The notes under the pieces: model-generated | Database searches by the model: none | The model's input: only the letters and a program-made list of their open reading frames with translations | Told to the model about the DNA's origin: nothing | Shown: positions 43,620 through 53,137 of the stretch, piece by piece | How the letters are laid out: every line of letters begins with the position of its first letter | How positions within the stretch are numbered: position 1 is the stretch's first letter | NCBI GenBank assembly: GCA_965220955.1 | Contig: CBDCRK010000039.1 | Location: 1-64,000 of the forward strand | Direction of reading: 5' to 3' | DNA: 64,000 bases | Origin: CBDCRK01 sp965220955 | Lineage (GTDB): Bacteria > Desulfobacterota > Binatia > Bin18 > CBDCRK01 | Made by a program: the position numbers and the translations under genes

Positions 43620-43919
43620 GTGTGGTTCTCTTCGCTTGAGAGTTTCGCCAAGATACTATCAGATCGAAACCGCGCACTCTTGAAGATGATTGCGGAGGAA
43701 GAGCCGGCATCGCTCGCCGAATTGTCCGAGATTTCGGGACGCGCCAAGTCAAATCTGTCCAGAACGCTCCACACCTTGGAGCAATACGGTCTTGTGCATT
43801 TGGCAAAGGGCTACAAGGGCAGGATCGCCCCGCGCGTGCCTTATTCGGATATTATTCTGGTCATACCGACCGGGGCGCCTGCCAAAGAGACGGTGCCTCC
43901 CATGGTACAACCTGATTGA
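43620..43919 (+). CDS. Winged-helix transcriptional regulator (HVO_A0114/MarR-like)
   Basis: A 99-residue protein from GTG 43620. SFAKILSDRNRALLKMIAEE, then PASLAELSEISGRAKSNLSR and TLHTLEQYGLVHLAKG, form a winged helix-turn-helix, and YKGRIAPRVPYSDIILVIP completes the wing. Small proteins of this group often serve as antitoxins or regulators beside DUF6516-like toxins. The upstream 120 bp contain no recognisable partner, so it may be orphaned. Confidence 0.65.
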   Translation: MWFSSLESFAKILSDRNRALLKMIAEEEPASLAELSEISGRAKSNLSRTLHTLEQYGLVHLAKGYKGRIAPRVPYSDIILVIPTGAPAKETVPPMVQPD

Positions 43920-44038
43920 CGCACCGTCGATGCGGGAGGATAGGATGGTCGAGGGTGGGGATTGACCTAGGGAATCCGGGATTCCGAAAATGGGTAAAGT
44001 CCTTGGGGATATGTTCCTGGGCTTCGGCCTAGATATAC

Positions 44039-44150
44039 TCCAGCCGCAACTTGTCCAGCAGCAGGCTCCAGTTGGCTTTGCGGTCGGTCAGGTAGAAAAA
44101 AACATAGACGGAAAGTTGCGGTAGTACGGATCGTAGGGACGCTTGGCCAT
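44039..44150 (-). pseudogene. Short frameshifted ORF
   Basis: GGGGGAGG precedes ATG 44150. MAKRPYDPYYRNFPSMFF is followed by a frame change in a 7-T run, then YLTDRKANWSLLLDKLRLEY and TAG. With one more T the frame would read through to a 40-residue protein. Family unknown. Confidence 0.3.
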
Positions 44151-44181
44151 ACGCCTCCCCCCACGTCAGGGCTGTTGCGGG

Positions 44182-44601
44182 CTATTCGGTGCCGGGCAGC
44201 GGTGGCATCTTTGGATAGGACGGCAAATCCGGGTCAAGTATATCCCAGGGCTGGGCGCTGGAGGTCCAGATGTTTGCGCTCGGCCGGAACCAGCTGGGAT
44301 CGTCCAAAGTGCCCACCCGGATGCCCATTTTGTCGGCCAGGATGGCGGGCCGGGTAAACAGCGGCGTGCCGCACTCCGGGCAAAAGCCCTTGCGGACCGT
44401 GTTGCCGCTGTCGGCCGTGCGTTCGTGATACTTCACCTCGCCGCTGATGGTGACGGCAGCGGCCGGGACCAGCAGGCTCGACGTGTGTCCGCCACCGCTC
44501 ACCCACTGACATTCCCGGCAGTGGCAGTTGCCCATAAACAAGGGCTCGGCACTACACTCGTAACGAATCGCGCCACAGGCGCAGCCTCCAGTAAATGACA
44601 T
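44182..44601 (-). CDS. GFA/CENP-V family zinc protein
   Basis: A 139-residue protein with the Mss4-like zinc fold of the GFA family. GGCACGAIRYEC, GNCHCRECQ, and a later GFCPECGTPLF supply the cysteines for two zinc sites. ATG 44601 has GAGGAG 7 nt upstream; the extension to 44778 runs through a dispersed repeat. Members are annotated as glutathione-dependent formaldehyde-activating but few have proven activity. Confidence 0.88.
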   Translation of the reverse strand: MSFTGGCACGAIRYECSAEPLFMGNCHCRECQWVSGGGHTSSLLVPAAAVTISGEVKYHERTADSGNTVRKGFCPECGTPLFTRPAILADKMGIRVGTLDDPSWFRPSANIWTSSAQPWDILDPDLPSYPKMPPLPGTE

Positions 44602-44660
44602 AGCTATTCTCCTCTTGGTGTACTCTCCTAGCATTTTGGCCTTTGACACAAAACCCCATT

Positions 44661-44694
44661 CCCGGATTCCACTTCGTTCCATCCAGGCTACATT
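44661..44694. repeat. Dispersed CCCGGATTCC repeat
   Basis: CCCGGATTCCACTTCGTTCC followed by ATCCAGGCTACATT. The same unit, with better palindromic arms, occurs at 54026-54060. This is a common proteobacterial intergenic repeat type. Confidence 0.7.
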
Positions 44695-44799
44695 TCTATC
44701 AGCCCCCAGACACCCAACACAGGCTCCCTTGCCTGCCCAGAGCCTGATCGTTATATCTTTGCCTAATAAATAAACCAATTTGTATTGGACAGGACTGCC

Positions 44800-46086
44800 A
44801 TGCCAAGCCCCGCCCCGGTCGCGCCCTCCGAACGCATCGAAGCCATCGACACCATCCGGGGTTTCGCGGTACTTGGCATTCTGCTCATGAACATTCTGGC
44901 CTTCGGGCTACCGTCCCGGGCCTATTTCGACCCATCCGTGGACGGCGCGGTCAGCGGCGTCGATTTCGGCGTCTTCTTCGTTGTGGACTTCTTGATCGAG
45001 GGCGCCATGCGGGCGTTGTTCTCGATGCTGTTCGGGGCGGGGGTCGCAATCCTGACAGTCAGTCGGGAAACTCGCCTCAAGGGAGCGGGAATCTACTACC
45101 GCCGCCAGTGCTTGCTGCTCGGCATCGGCCTTGTCGATGCCTTCGTCCTACTGTGGACGGGTGACATCCTGGTCCACTATGCGCTGGCTGGCATGGTCCT
45201 GTATCTCTGCCGCAACTGGCGGCCGAAGAGCCTCGGCATCGCCGCGAGCTGCATCTTCGCCTACTTGGCCATCTCCTACGCTGCGATCTTCCTTGTGCTC
45301 TCTTGGGGGCCAGTGCAAGCCAAAGCGGTGCAGACGCGCCTCGAGGCCGGCCAAGCCGTCTCCGCCGAGGATCGGGCCATGCTCGATGCCTGGGTCGACT
45401 TGGAAGCCATGATCCATCCCCCAGAGAGCATCCGGGCCCGGGAGGCGTTGAAATTCGAAGGGTCTTACCGCCAGGCCTTCGCCGCCAACGCCGAGGAGGT
45501 CGGCGAGGTGTACGCCTTCGTCCTGCCGATGTTCTCCATCTGGGACGCCGCCGCGTGCATGCTGCTCGGCATGGCGCTCTACAAGACCGGCTTCTTCCAG
45601 GGACGGCGCAGCGTGCGTTTCTACACGCTGGTGGCGGTCTTCGGTTTCGCCTTCGGTCTATCGGTTAACGGATTCGAACTGGCGATGAAAATCAGTAGCG
45701 GCTACGCGCCCCAATGGGTGTCGGGCGCGTCGATGTTCACCAATGACCTCGGGCGCGTGTCGATGGCGTTGGGATTCGTCTCTCTAGCAATGATCGCCTG
45801 GCTGCGCGACTGGTTCGCAAGACTGCGGCAAGGCCTCGCGGCCGTCGGACGCATGGCGCTCACGAACTACATCCTGCAAAGCGTCTTCGGCCTTGTGATC
45901 TTTCACGATTTCGGGCTTGGGCTCTGGAACGAACTAGCGCGCCATCAGCTTTACTACATTGTGCTGGCAGAGTGGATCGTCATGATCTGGTTCAGCATCT
46001 GGTGGCTTGGCCGCTACCGGTTCGGCCCGCTGGAGTGGCTGTGGCGGTCGCTGACCTATGGGCGCGTCCAGCCCATGGCCGCGTGA
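44800..46086 (+). CDS. DUF418 (YeiB-like) membrane protein
   Basis: A 428-residue polytopic protein. ERIEAIDTIRGFAVLGILLM (about 10-29) is the conserved acyltransferase-3/DUF418 start. MRALFSMLFGAG, the GDILVHYALAGM segment, and the C-terminal FGPLEWLWRSLTYG complete the DUF418 signature. About ten helices are predicted. Function is unknown. TTG 44785 is an alternative start. Confidence 0.88.
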   Translation: MPSPAPVAPSERIEAIDTIRGFAVLGILLMNILAFGLPSRAYFDPSVDGAVSGVDFGVFFVVDFLIEGAMRALFSMLFGAGVAILTVSRETRLKGAGIYYRRQCLLLGIGLVDAFVLLWTGDILVHYALAGMVLYLCRNWRPKSLGIAASCIFAYLAISYAAIFLVLSWGPVQAKAVQTRLEAGQAVSAEDRAMLDAWVDLEAMIHPPESIRAREALKFEGSYRQAFAANAEEVGEVYAFVLPMFSIWDAAACMLLGMALYKTGFFQGRRSVRFYTLVAVFGFAFGLSVNGFELAMKISSGYAPQWVSGASMFTNDLGRVSMALGFVSLAMIAWLRDWFARLRQGLAAVGRMALTNYILQSVFGLVIFHDFGLGLWNELARHQLYYIVLAEWIVMIWFSIWWLGRYRFGPLEWLWRSLTYGRVQPMAA

Positions 46087-46122
46087 TGACGGTCAACGGG
46101 CGCTGGCGAAAGCGATTGTCTA

Positions 46123-46332
46123 GTGGCAGATCTTGATCGCACCATGACCGTGGGAAAAGCCATCGTCGCCGACTGGACGAGAGTTCCCGGCTGGCAGACC
46201 GACGAAGAGATTCGCGATTTCGCTCAGACGCTCAGCCGGCATCGATCGAGGTTTGCCTTTCCCAACGAGTTTATTGACGCAGCCCGAGCCGGGGAGTTCA
46301 CTACGATCGCTAATTCCGGAATAGGGCCTTGA
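46123..46332 (+). CDS. Short hypothetical ORF, possibly a fragment
   Basis: Sixty-nine codons from GTG 46123: TVGKAIVADWTRVPGWQTDE and EIRDFAQTLSRHRSRFAFP look protein-like, but no family is recognised. The 3' end overlaps the opposite-strand DUF2330 tail, so it is probably cut by a join. Confidence 0.25.
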   Translation: MADLDRTMTVGKAIVADWTRVPGWQTDEEIRDFAQTLSRHRSRFAFPNEFIDAARAGEFTTIANSGIGP

Positions 46333-47497
46333 GGCGCTCGGTCCAGCTTGGGTCCGGGTCGGGCACCTGGAGCGCCATGCGACTGTGGATTTCACTCAGG
46401 TCCCAGCCGGTGAGCGAGGCCAAGGTCAGCGCTGCGGTCTGTTGTCACTTGGCGAGCTGCCTGCGGTACTCCTCACCGGCCGGACACGCTACGTCTCCTT
46501 TCCAGGGGTAGCGCAGGACGTAGCGTCCCTGAAAATTGCTGCTGTCACTGGTCAGCTTGAATCTGAGGTCCTCGGGGAAATGCTGAGCATTGTACCGCGC
46601 GTGCAAACGGGTCACAAAGACCGGCAGGCCTACTATGCGGGGCGCAAAATCTGGAGCGGAAGGGTTTTGTGGCAGCCACCAGACCCCCAGCGATTCGAGC
46701 TCCTCGACGGATAGCGGATCGGCCGCGCAGGGGTCGCACCAGCCCATGTTCCAGGCATACTCGGTGAATACGGCGCGCTGGTTTTCCTTGTCGGTCGCGG
46801 TTAAGAATAAGTCGGTATAAAACTGCTTGAACTCCTCTTTTACATACACCGGAATCTCTTTGTCACTGGGAATCTTGGGGTTGCGGTAGTTGGTGACTTC
46901 GACCCGGTATTGCTTAGTGAGAAAATAGATCAGCAGATCCTGGGGACCCTCGGCATTCAGCATGCCCAGGCGGATGGGCAGCATGAACCGCGGCGATTCA
47001 AAGGCGAACTGGAGAGGGCGCAGCGAGGTGAAGCCTGATTGGGCCTGCTCTTTCAGGTTCACCTTGGCCACAAAGAACTTTATCTCGCTGCGGATGTAGG
47101 GTGCCAAGGCTGCGGCCGCGCCGGCCGGAATATTATAGTCGTTCTGCCGCAGCCAGGTTTCGAGACCATCGGACTGTTCGGCGGACAGGATGACAATGTC
47201 GTATTCGGCGACAGAGTACTCGGCTTCGACCTTCACCCCGAGATCTGCGGCGCTTTTTTCCCGTGTACCTGCGGCTGCACCCGCGATAATAGCGCCCGTC
47301 GACGCCCCCAAAAGGACATTCTCTGGCGGGCGACACGGATCCGGATCATAATACTCAACCAAACGCGGGGCCGAGTAGGCGTCCAGGTGTTTCACAACCT
47401 TGGGCTCGATGACGCGCACCATCTCACGCTGCAGAATGACGGGCACCGGGACCACCAGGGCGAACTCTTTGGGGTTACCCTGATAGTTGTTCACCAT
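46310..47497 (-). pseudogene. DUF2330 protein, 5'-truncated with internal TGA
   Basis: The frame from ATG 47497 begins MVNNYQGNPKEFALVVPVP, which in relatives is an internal position preceded by a signal peptide and about 40 residues. It runs through GVKVEAEYSVAEYDIVILSA and ends at TGA 46445. Beyond that stop the same frame continues for 44 codons (QQTAALTLASLTGWDLSEIH ... WTERLKALFRN) to TAG 46310, as expected for the natural C terminus. Both the lost 5' end and the in-frame TGA indicate decay. DUF2330 proteins are surface or periplasmic with unknown function. Confidence 0.75.
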
Positions 47498-47625
47498 AGC
47501 GTGCTCAGGATACGCGGATAGCCGATGTAGGGCAGCAGGTTTAAGACGGTTTCATACATCTGTAGCTCGCTGAGTCCGGCGTCTTTGCCCTCGCTGAAGA
47601 GCTGCTCGGCGCTGATTCGGACCTG
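47491..47625 (-). pseudogene. Carboxymuconolactone decarboxylase-like C-terminal fragment
   Basis: The minus frame reads SELQMYETVLNLLPYIGYPR then ILSTLW, like the last helix of CMD/AhpD-family proteins. It runs 7 bp into the DUF2330 start and begins somewhere before the glnS leader. The boundary is uncertain. Confidence 0.4.
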
Positions 47626-47656
47626 CACCCTAGCGATCACACGAGAGGCTGTTGCT

Positions 47657-49344
47657 ATGAGCGCGAATAATACTCCTGCTGACTTTATCCGCGAGATTAT
47701 CGCCACCGACCTCAGGGCCAACAAAACCGGCGGCCGGGTGGTGACCCGCTTTCCGCCCGAACCGAACGGCTATCTGCACATCGGCCACGCCAAATCCATC
47801 TGTCTCAACTTTGGTATTGCGGCCGAACACAGGGGGGTGTGCCACCTGCGGTTTGACGATACCAATCCGACCAAAGAAGACCTCGAATACGTGAGGTCTA
47901 TTCAAGAGGACGTCCGCTGGCTGGGATTCGACTGGCAGGCAAACTGTTCTACGCCTCGGACTACTACGAGCAGCTGTACCAGTACGCCGTGCACCTGATC
48001 ACAAACGGCAAGGCGTATGTGGACAGCCTGAGCGCCGACGAGATACGCGAGTATCGCTGGACCCTGACCCAGCCGGGCAAAAACAGTCCGTATCGAGACC
48101 GGTCTGTCGCGGACAACCTCGACCTGTTTGCCCGCATGCGCGCCGGTGAGTTTGAGGACGGCAGCCAGGTCTTGCGGGCCAAAATCGACATGGCCTCGCC
48201 CAATCTCAATATGCGCGACCCGGTGATTTACCGTATCCGTCGGGCCACCCACCATCGGACCGGGGACATGTGGTGCATTTACCCTATGTACGACTTTACC
48301 CACGGTCAGTCTGACGCCATTGAGGGCATTACCCATTCGATTTGTACGCTCGAGTTTGAAGACCACCGGCCCCTGTACGACTGGTTCCTCAAGGAGTTGC
48401 CGGTGCCGTGTTACCCGCAACAGATCGAGTTTGCCCGACTCAACCTGACCTACACCGTGATGAGCAAACGCAAGCTGTTAGAACTTGTCACCAACCGGCA
48501 CGTCACGGGCTGGGACGACCCGCGTATGCCGACCCTCAAGGGCTTGCGCCGCCGCGGCTACACGCCGGAATCGATCCGCAATTTTTGTGAGAACATCGGT
48601 GTCGCCAAGCGCAACAGCGTGGTCGATATGGCCATGCTTGAGCACTACGTGCGGGACGATCTCAACAGACGCGCCCCCCGGGTCATGGCCGTGCTGCGTC
48701 CGCTGAGGGTCGTGATTGACAATTATCCGCCCGACCGTGTCGAACAGCTCGACGCCGTCAACAACCCCGAGGACCCCAGCGCCGGTACCCGTCAGATGCC
48801 GTTTTCGCGGGTGGTGTACATTGAGCAGGACGATTTTCGGGAAGCCCCGCCCCGAAAGTTTTTCCGTCTTGCGCCGGGTCGTGAGGTCCGGCTGCGCTAT
48901 GCGTATATCATCAAGTGTGTTGAGGTGGTCAAAGACGACAGCGGCAACACTGTTGAGCTGCACTGTACCTATGACCCGGAAACCCGCAGCGGTGGGTTGG
49001 CCGCGGCCCGCAAAGTCAAAGCAACCCTGCACTGGGTATCGGCCACCCACGCCATCCCGGCCGAAGTGCGGCTGTACGACAGTCTGTTCACCAAACCCGA
49101 CCCGGACAATGTCGAAGCCGGACACAGCTATACCGATTTTCTGAATCCCAACTCCCTGGAGGTGCTGCCGGCGTGTCAGCTCGAGCCCGGCCTAGCCGTA
49201 GCGGAGGTCGGCAGTCGGTATCAGTTCGAGCGCCTAGGCTATTTCTGTGTTGATCCGGATTCGGTTGAGGGCCAGCCGGTCTTTAGTCGAACGGTGACCC
49301 TGCGGGATACGTGGGCAAATATCCAAAAGGCGGGCAAGGGTTAA
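47657..49344 (+). pseudogene. glnS: Glutaminyl-tRNA synthetase with one-base frameshift
   Basis: From ATG 47657 (GAGAGG upstream): TRFPPEPNGYLHIGHAKSIC contains HIGH at 41-44. At about 47940, in GACTGGCAGGCAAACTG, one G is missing. The protein resumes in the next frame as KLFYASDYYEQLYQYAVHLI and continues to 49344. The second part includes VMSKRKL (KMSKS loop), the catalytic-domain end and the anticodon-binding beta barrels. Joined length is ~562 residues, the normal GlnRS size. A dead essential synthetase is unlikely unless another copy or GatCAB exists, so a sequence error should be considered first. Confidence 0.88.
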
Positions 49345-49417
49345 GAGATCAGAATTGATTACTCTATTAAGTATTTTTACTCAGTAGAGCAAATTCCTCT
49401 GGATACCTATCCAGTTG

Positions 49418-49822
49418 TCAGCGTTTGAACGGATCCAGTACGTCCACACCGAATTGGCGAAAGTCACGCACATTTCGGGTCACAACGGTCAGCCTGTGCA
49501 CCAGGGCTGTCGCCGCGATCATGGCGTCTTCGATCAGTGTGTCCGACTTTCGATGCTTGAGCCGCGCCCATTCCCTGAAAGCGGCCGCATCCATGGGCAA
49601 TACGCCGTAGGAGCCAAGGACTTTGTTGAGCCAGGTTTCCAACTCCTCCGCCTTTGCGTCGTCCTGCTCGCGTGTCATCTCGATACCGGCCTGAATCTCT
49701 CCGACCGTCACCGCCGATAGAAAAAGCTGATCGGCAGGGATATTCGCAATCCAACTCAGGACCGCCTTGTGCGGGTTGGGGCGCCGCAGTTCGGAAACGA
49801 CGTTGGTATCAAGAAGATACAT
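49418..49822 (-). CDS. PIN-domain toxin (VapC)
   Basis: A 134-residue PIN ribonuclease. The acidic residues are D5 in LLDTNVVSE, Glu42 in VGEI, and Asp in IEDAMIAATAL and TRNVRDF. The start follows the antitoxin stop by 4 bp. The domain is complete, so the toxin should be active. It would cut RNA, often tRNA, when freed. Confidence 0.88.
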   Translation of the reverse strand: MYLLDTNVVSELRRPNPHKAVLSWIANIPADQLFLSAVTVGEIQAGIEMTREQDDAKAEELETWLNKVLGSYGVLPMDAAAFREWARLKHRKSDTLIEDAMIAATALVHRLTVVTRNVRDFRQFGVDVLDPFKR

Positions 49823-49826
49823 CGGC

Positions 49827-50087
49827 CTACTCGAAGGCCGGGGACGCCCGATGACGATGCTTCGGACGCGGTGGCGTCAGCGCATCCGTTCGCGCTTCCG
49901 GCGCGAGGAGGAGTTCCTTCAAGTCAGGTCTCGTCATCTGTTGTAATCTCCGCCACTGCTCAATTGGCACGAGCACCGCCGCTTCCACACCTCGCTTGGT
50001 CACGATCTGGGGTCCCTCGGCGAGGCTCGTTTCGAGCAACTCGCTGAACCGCGCCTTCGCGTCTTGAACCTGCCATGTTCTGCTCAT
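49827..50087 (-). CDS. Phd/YefM-family antitoxin
   Basis: An 86-residue protein. WQVQDAKARFSELLETSLAE and GPQIVTKRGVEAAVLVPIEQ form the Phd/YefM DNA-binding fold, and the basic, disordered-looking C terminus would bind VapC. ATG 50087 with GGGAG 6 nt upstream. First gene of the vapBC-type pair. Confidence 0.87.
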   Translation of the reverse strand: MSRTWQVQDAKARFSELLETSLAEGPQIVTKRGVEAAVLVPIEQWRRLQQMTRPDLKELLLAPEARTDALTPPRPKHRHRASPAFE

Positions 50088-50392
50088 GGATTCTCCCGGA
50101 AACTGGATTGCCTTATGACTAGACGTAAAACTAGTCCGGTCTCCGCTCAATGTCAATGCGATTCAAGATCGTCATCCACCAGTTCACCCCCACTTGCTTG
50201 GGGACGATGCCTACACGCGTTCTGCCCACCCGCGCCCGTTTAACGCCCGTTACTGGCAAAGCGCCTCAAGTAGCGCGGTCCTGATCAGGCAAGACGCGCT
50301 GATACACGAGCTCGCAGCGTTTGTTCGTCCTGTCTACCAGGCGCTGGCCCTCGGCTTTGTCAGCTTTGATATTGTGCGCTCTTTTGACAACC
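50088..50392. other. Spacer between two toxin-antitoxin modules
   Basis: No ORF with family character or good ribosome-binding site is visible. It includes the promoter region of the Phd/VapC pair. Confidence 0.4.
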
Positions 50393-50739
50393 CTACAGCC
50401 GCTGCACATCGGGCAGGGCGGCCAGCTGTCTGTCGAGCGTCAGAACTTGCAGGCTAGCGCGAGCGTACTCGTCGGCAATGAGGCGGTCAAACAGGCCGAC
50501 GCCCCCGGAAGCCTCAATGGCAGCAAAAACCGAACCCCCGTTCAACGGCGCAACCAGCCCGCTGTGCAGCACGTCGAGCAAGCCGGCACGGGCCTCTGCC
50601 TTGGATACCTCATAGTGATGCTGAACGGCGACATAGGCCTCGCCGATGACTTGGCAACGCAATACGCGAAGTCCGCCTCGGGTTCACCAGTCAGCAACCG
50701 TACAAGCACGGACGTATCAATCCCGAAGCGTCGGGTCAT
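50393..50739 (-). pseudogene. PIN-domain toxin, internally deleted and frameshifted
   Basis: From ATG 50739, MTRRFGIDTSVLVRLLTGEP carries the first PIN Asp. After EADFAYCVAK the frame breaks (about 50650), and the other frame resumes at QVIGEAYVAVQHHYEVSKAE and runs to 50393 with VFAAIEASGGVGLFDRLIAD and VLTLDRQL. About 15-20 residues between are also missing relative to family members. The toxin is therefore inactive. Confidence 0.7.
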
Positions 50740-50959
50740 AGGGTTGCTCGCGGAACGATTCGAGATCGAACGGGCTACGTCCACGTTTAAGCTTGGTACG
50801 CAACGGCGCAAGGCGGGTAGGGTCGATTCGCCGGGGCCGCAGAACGAAGCCGTTGGGACCTTCTTCCAGCTCAAGCTGGTCGCCAGGCCCTACCCCTAGC
50901 GCGTCCAGCACCCGCGCGGGGAAGGTGACTTGGCGCTTTGACGTAATCTTGACGATCAT
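50717..50959 (-). CDS. AbrB/MazE-type antitoxin
   Basis: An 80-residue swapped-hairpin protein. VKITSKRQVTFPARVLDALG and VGPGDQLELEEGPNGFVLRP are the AbrB/SpoVT fold; the rest is a toxin-binding tail. It overlaps the PIN pseudogene start by 23 bp. The antitoxin survives although its toxin is broken. Confidence 0.83.
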   Translation of the reverse strand: MIVKITSKRQVTFPARVLDALGVGPGDQLELEEGPNGFVLRPRRIDPTRLAPLRTKLKRGRSPFDLESFREQPYDPTLRD

Positions 50960-51052
50960 GCGTTTCTCCTTACAAAAGACTTAGCTAAGTAAGGCAGAAG
51001 AATCAAGCATGAGGAGATGAATGAATGCCGCCCCGCCCGACCGCCGGTTGCC

Positions 51053-52882
51053 CTAGCGGCCGATATAATCCTCAAGCTTGGGCGTTTTGCTCTCCTGCCA
51101 CAGGTCAACCAGCCGCTTGGGGATGAGCGTTGTCACCCGGTCGCGCGAGCCCCGAAACCAGTTGCTGATTCCCGGTAAGCTCCACACGTAGTGCTCAAGT
51201 TCGGCCTTGACCTCGTCAACAAACTGCTGGACCGCCCCGCTGCGAACCTCCAGACGTGACCACTTGTTCTCGAACATGGCCCGCAGGCACTCGATAATAT
51301 AGCCAATCTGACACTCGGCAAAGAAGATACCGCTGCCCCCATGGCCGGGCGTGCCGTTCGGACCCGGCGTGATAAACAGGTTGGGGCAGTGTTCGAGCGC
51401 CATGCCCTGATATGTTTCGAGATTTTCGTCCAGCAGGGTGCGCACATCAACCCCGTTGCGACCGTTGACCCGAATCGGCCACAACACCTTGCCGGTGTCA
51501 AAGCCGGTGGCGAAGACAATGATATCGACCGGCTCATGGCCGTCAGCGGTGGTGATCCCGTCGGCGGTAATGCGCTCAATCGGTGTATCAATCAGCCGCA
51601 CATCATCCCGCCGCAGCGCCTGATACCAGCCGTTGTCGAGCAACAGCCGCTTGCCGTACGGCGGATATTGGGGCAGCACCTTTTCGACCAGGGCCGGCAT
51701 ATCCCCGATCTGAGCCTTGATGTACTCGGTCATCTGACCGCGGAGTTTGTCGTTGGCCTCATTCACCGAACGTTCCGGATAGGGCCAGTTGGGATCGATC
51801 CGCAAGGTCGGCAGGATGGAATCGCCGATCTGCCAAAACTGGCGGAAGCGGAACCACGACAGATAGGTCGGGATCTTGTCGATCAGCATCCGCTCGGTAC
51901 CCGACAGGGCTTTGCCGTACTGGGGGTGCGACAGCATCCAGTGCGGGGTGCGTTGATAGATCAGCACCTCGCGGGTCTGGGGCGCAATGGCCGGCACGAT
52001 CTGGTTGGCGCTGGCCCCGGTGCCGATTACCGCCACCCGTTTGTTGCTCAGATCGACCTCGTGGTCCCAGTATGTGGAGTGGAACGACGGGCCTTGGAAG
52101 GCGTCCACGCCCTCAATGTTGGGCCACTTGGGAATCCGCAGCAGGCCGGTCGCTCCGATCAAAAAATTGGCGCTGATGCGCTCGGTCGAGCCGTCGCCAC
52201 GGCGCAGGTCAATATCCCACACCGCCTTCTCGTCGTTCCAGCTCATGGTCTCAACCGCGGTGTTGCACTGCAGCCGATCGCCAAAGTTGCGGCTGGCAAC
52301 GATTTCTTTGACATATTTCAGCAGCTCGGGCTGGTGACTGAAGTGCTCCGGCCAGCCCATATCGGGCGCAAAGGAGTACGAGTACAGCAGGCTGGGCGTA
52401 TCCACCCGACAGCCTGGATAGCTGTTCTGCCACCAAGTGCCGCCCGGCTCGGGATTCTTTTCGAGAATCGTGAACGACGACAGGCCGAGTTCTTCGAGTC
52501 TGAGACCGGCCAGGACGCCGGTCACCCCGGCGCCGATAATCACAACTCTAAAGTCGGCCGGTGGGCTGAGCGGCGGGGTTTTCCCCCGCGGGCCGAGCCC
52601 CATCTGTTCACGCGCCATGGGGCCGTACTCGGGGGCGACCGGCATGCCGGCGGCCAGGTTCATCGCCGCCTGTAGGACCTCGTTGCTCGGCGGTCCGGCC
52701 GTTTTCTGGCCCGATAGATAGGCCGGCAGCACCTCGGCCGCTTTTTGCTCAATCTGGGCTCGGTCGCGCAGATCCGGAACGGCGTGCGGATCTGCGGCCA
52801 GGTGGGTCACAACTGCCGCCAGGGTTCGCCTGTCGGCCTGCTCAAGCAGGGACGGAATATCAATATCAATGGTGTTTGTCAT
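51053..52882 (-). CDS. Flavin monooxygenase, Baeyer-Villiger type
   Basis: A 609-residue class B flavoprotein. The FAD Rossmann motif is IIGAGVTGVLAG (about 110-121). EKNPEPGGTWWQNSYPGCRVD follows, then the BVMO fingerprint F262QGPSFHSTYW272, and a second Rossmann VIGTGASANQIV for NADPH. An extra N-terminal helical region (1-105) is as in the longer steroid/ketone BVMOs. It inserts oxygen next to a ketone. Single gene, flanked by the AbrB-type module and a spacer. Confidence 0.92.
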   Translation of the reverse strand: MTNTIDIDIPSLLEQADRRTLAAVVTHLAADPHAVPDLRDRAQIEQKAAEVLPAYLSGQKTAGPPSNEVLQAAMNLAAGMPVAPEYGPMAREQMGLGPRGKTPPLSPPADFRVVIIGAGVTGVLAGLRLEELGLSSFTILEKNPEPGGTWWQNSYPGCRVDTPSLLYSYSFAPDMGWPEHFSHQPELLKYVKEIVASRNFGDRLQCNTAVETMSWNDEKAVWDIDLRRGDGSTERISANFLIGATGLLRIPKWPNIEGVDAFQGPSFHSTYWDHEVDLSNKRVAVIGTGASANQIVPAIAPQTREVLIYQRTPHWMLSHPQYGKALSGTERMLIDKIPTYLSWFRFRQFWQIGDSILPTLRIDPNWPYPERSVNEANDKLRGQMTEYIKAQIGDMPALVEKVLPQYPPYGKRLLLDNGWYQALRRDDVRLIDTPIERITADGITTADGHEPVDIIVFATGFDTGKVLWPIRVNGRNGVDVRTLLDENLETYQGMALEHCPNLFITPGPNGTPGHGGSGIFFAECQIGYIIECLRAMFENKWSRLEVRSGAVQQFVDEVKAELEHYVWSLPGISNWFRGSRDRVTTLIPKRLVDLWQESKTPKLEDYIGR

Positions 52883-53028
52883 AGCGGCAAACTACAAGAA
52901 CCGGGCCGACTTGTCTAGAAAGCCAACAAGAAGACCGCCGAGGGCTTACCAGGCGGGCTGGGCGGGGCCAGGCTCCACACAGCGCCGAGGGGAGCAGGGG
53001 CTGAGATGGATTGACAATTTTTCTTTCG

Positions 53029-53062
53029 AGCGTCATGCTGAAGCAACCGAAGGAATCTTGAC
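53029..53062. repeat. Possible dispersed repeat unit
   Basis: AGCGTCATGCTGAAGCAACC then GAAGGAATCTTG resembles the CGTCATGCTGAGCGCAGCGAAG repeat seen in many uncultured genomes. A single copy here. The rest of 52883-53137 is unassigned. Confidence 0.4.
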
Positions 53063-53137
53063 CCAGAACACGGGTGAGTACCGTTCCGCGGTTGCGTAGG
53101 TCCGGCTCACTCGGAGAACGTTTGAGGAAGAATACAG

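Noticed and set aside
51341..52675. 444-codon plus-strand ORF
   Set aside because: Antisense to the BVMO with complete cofactor motifs.
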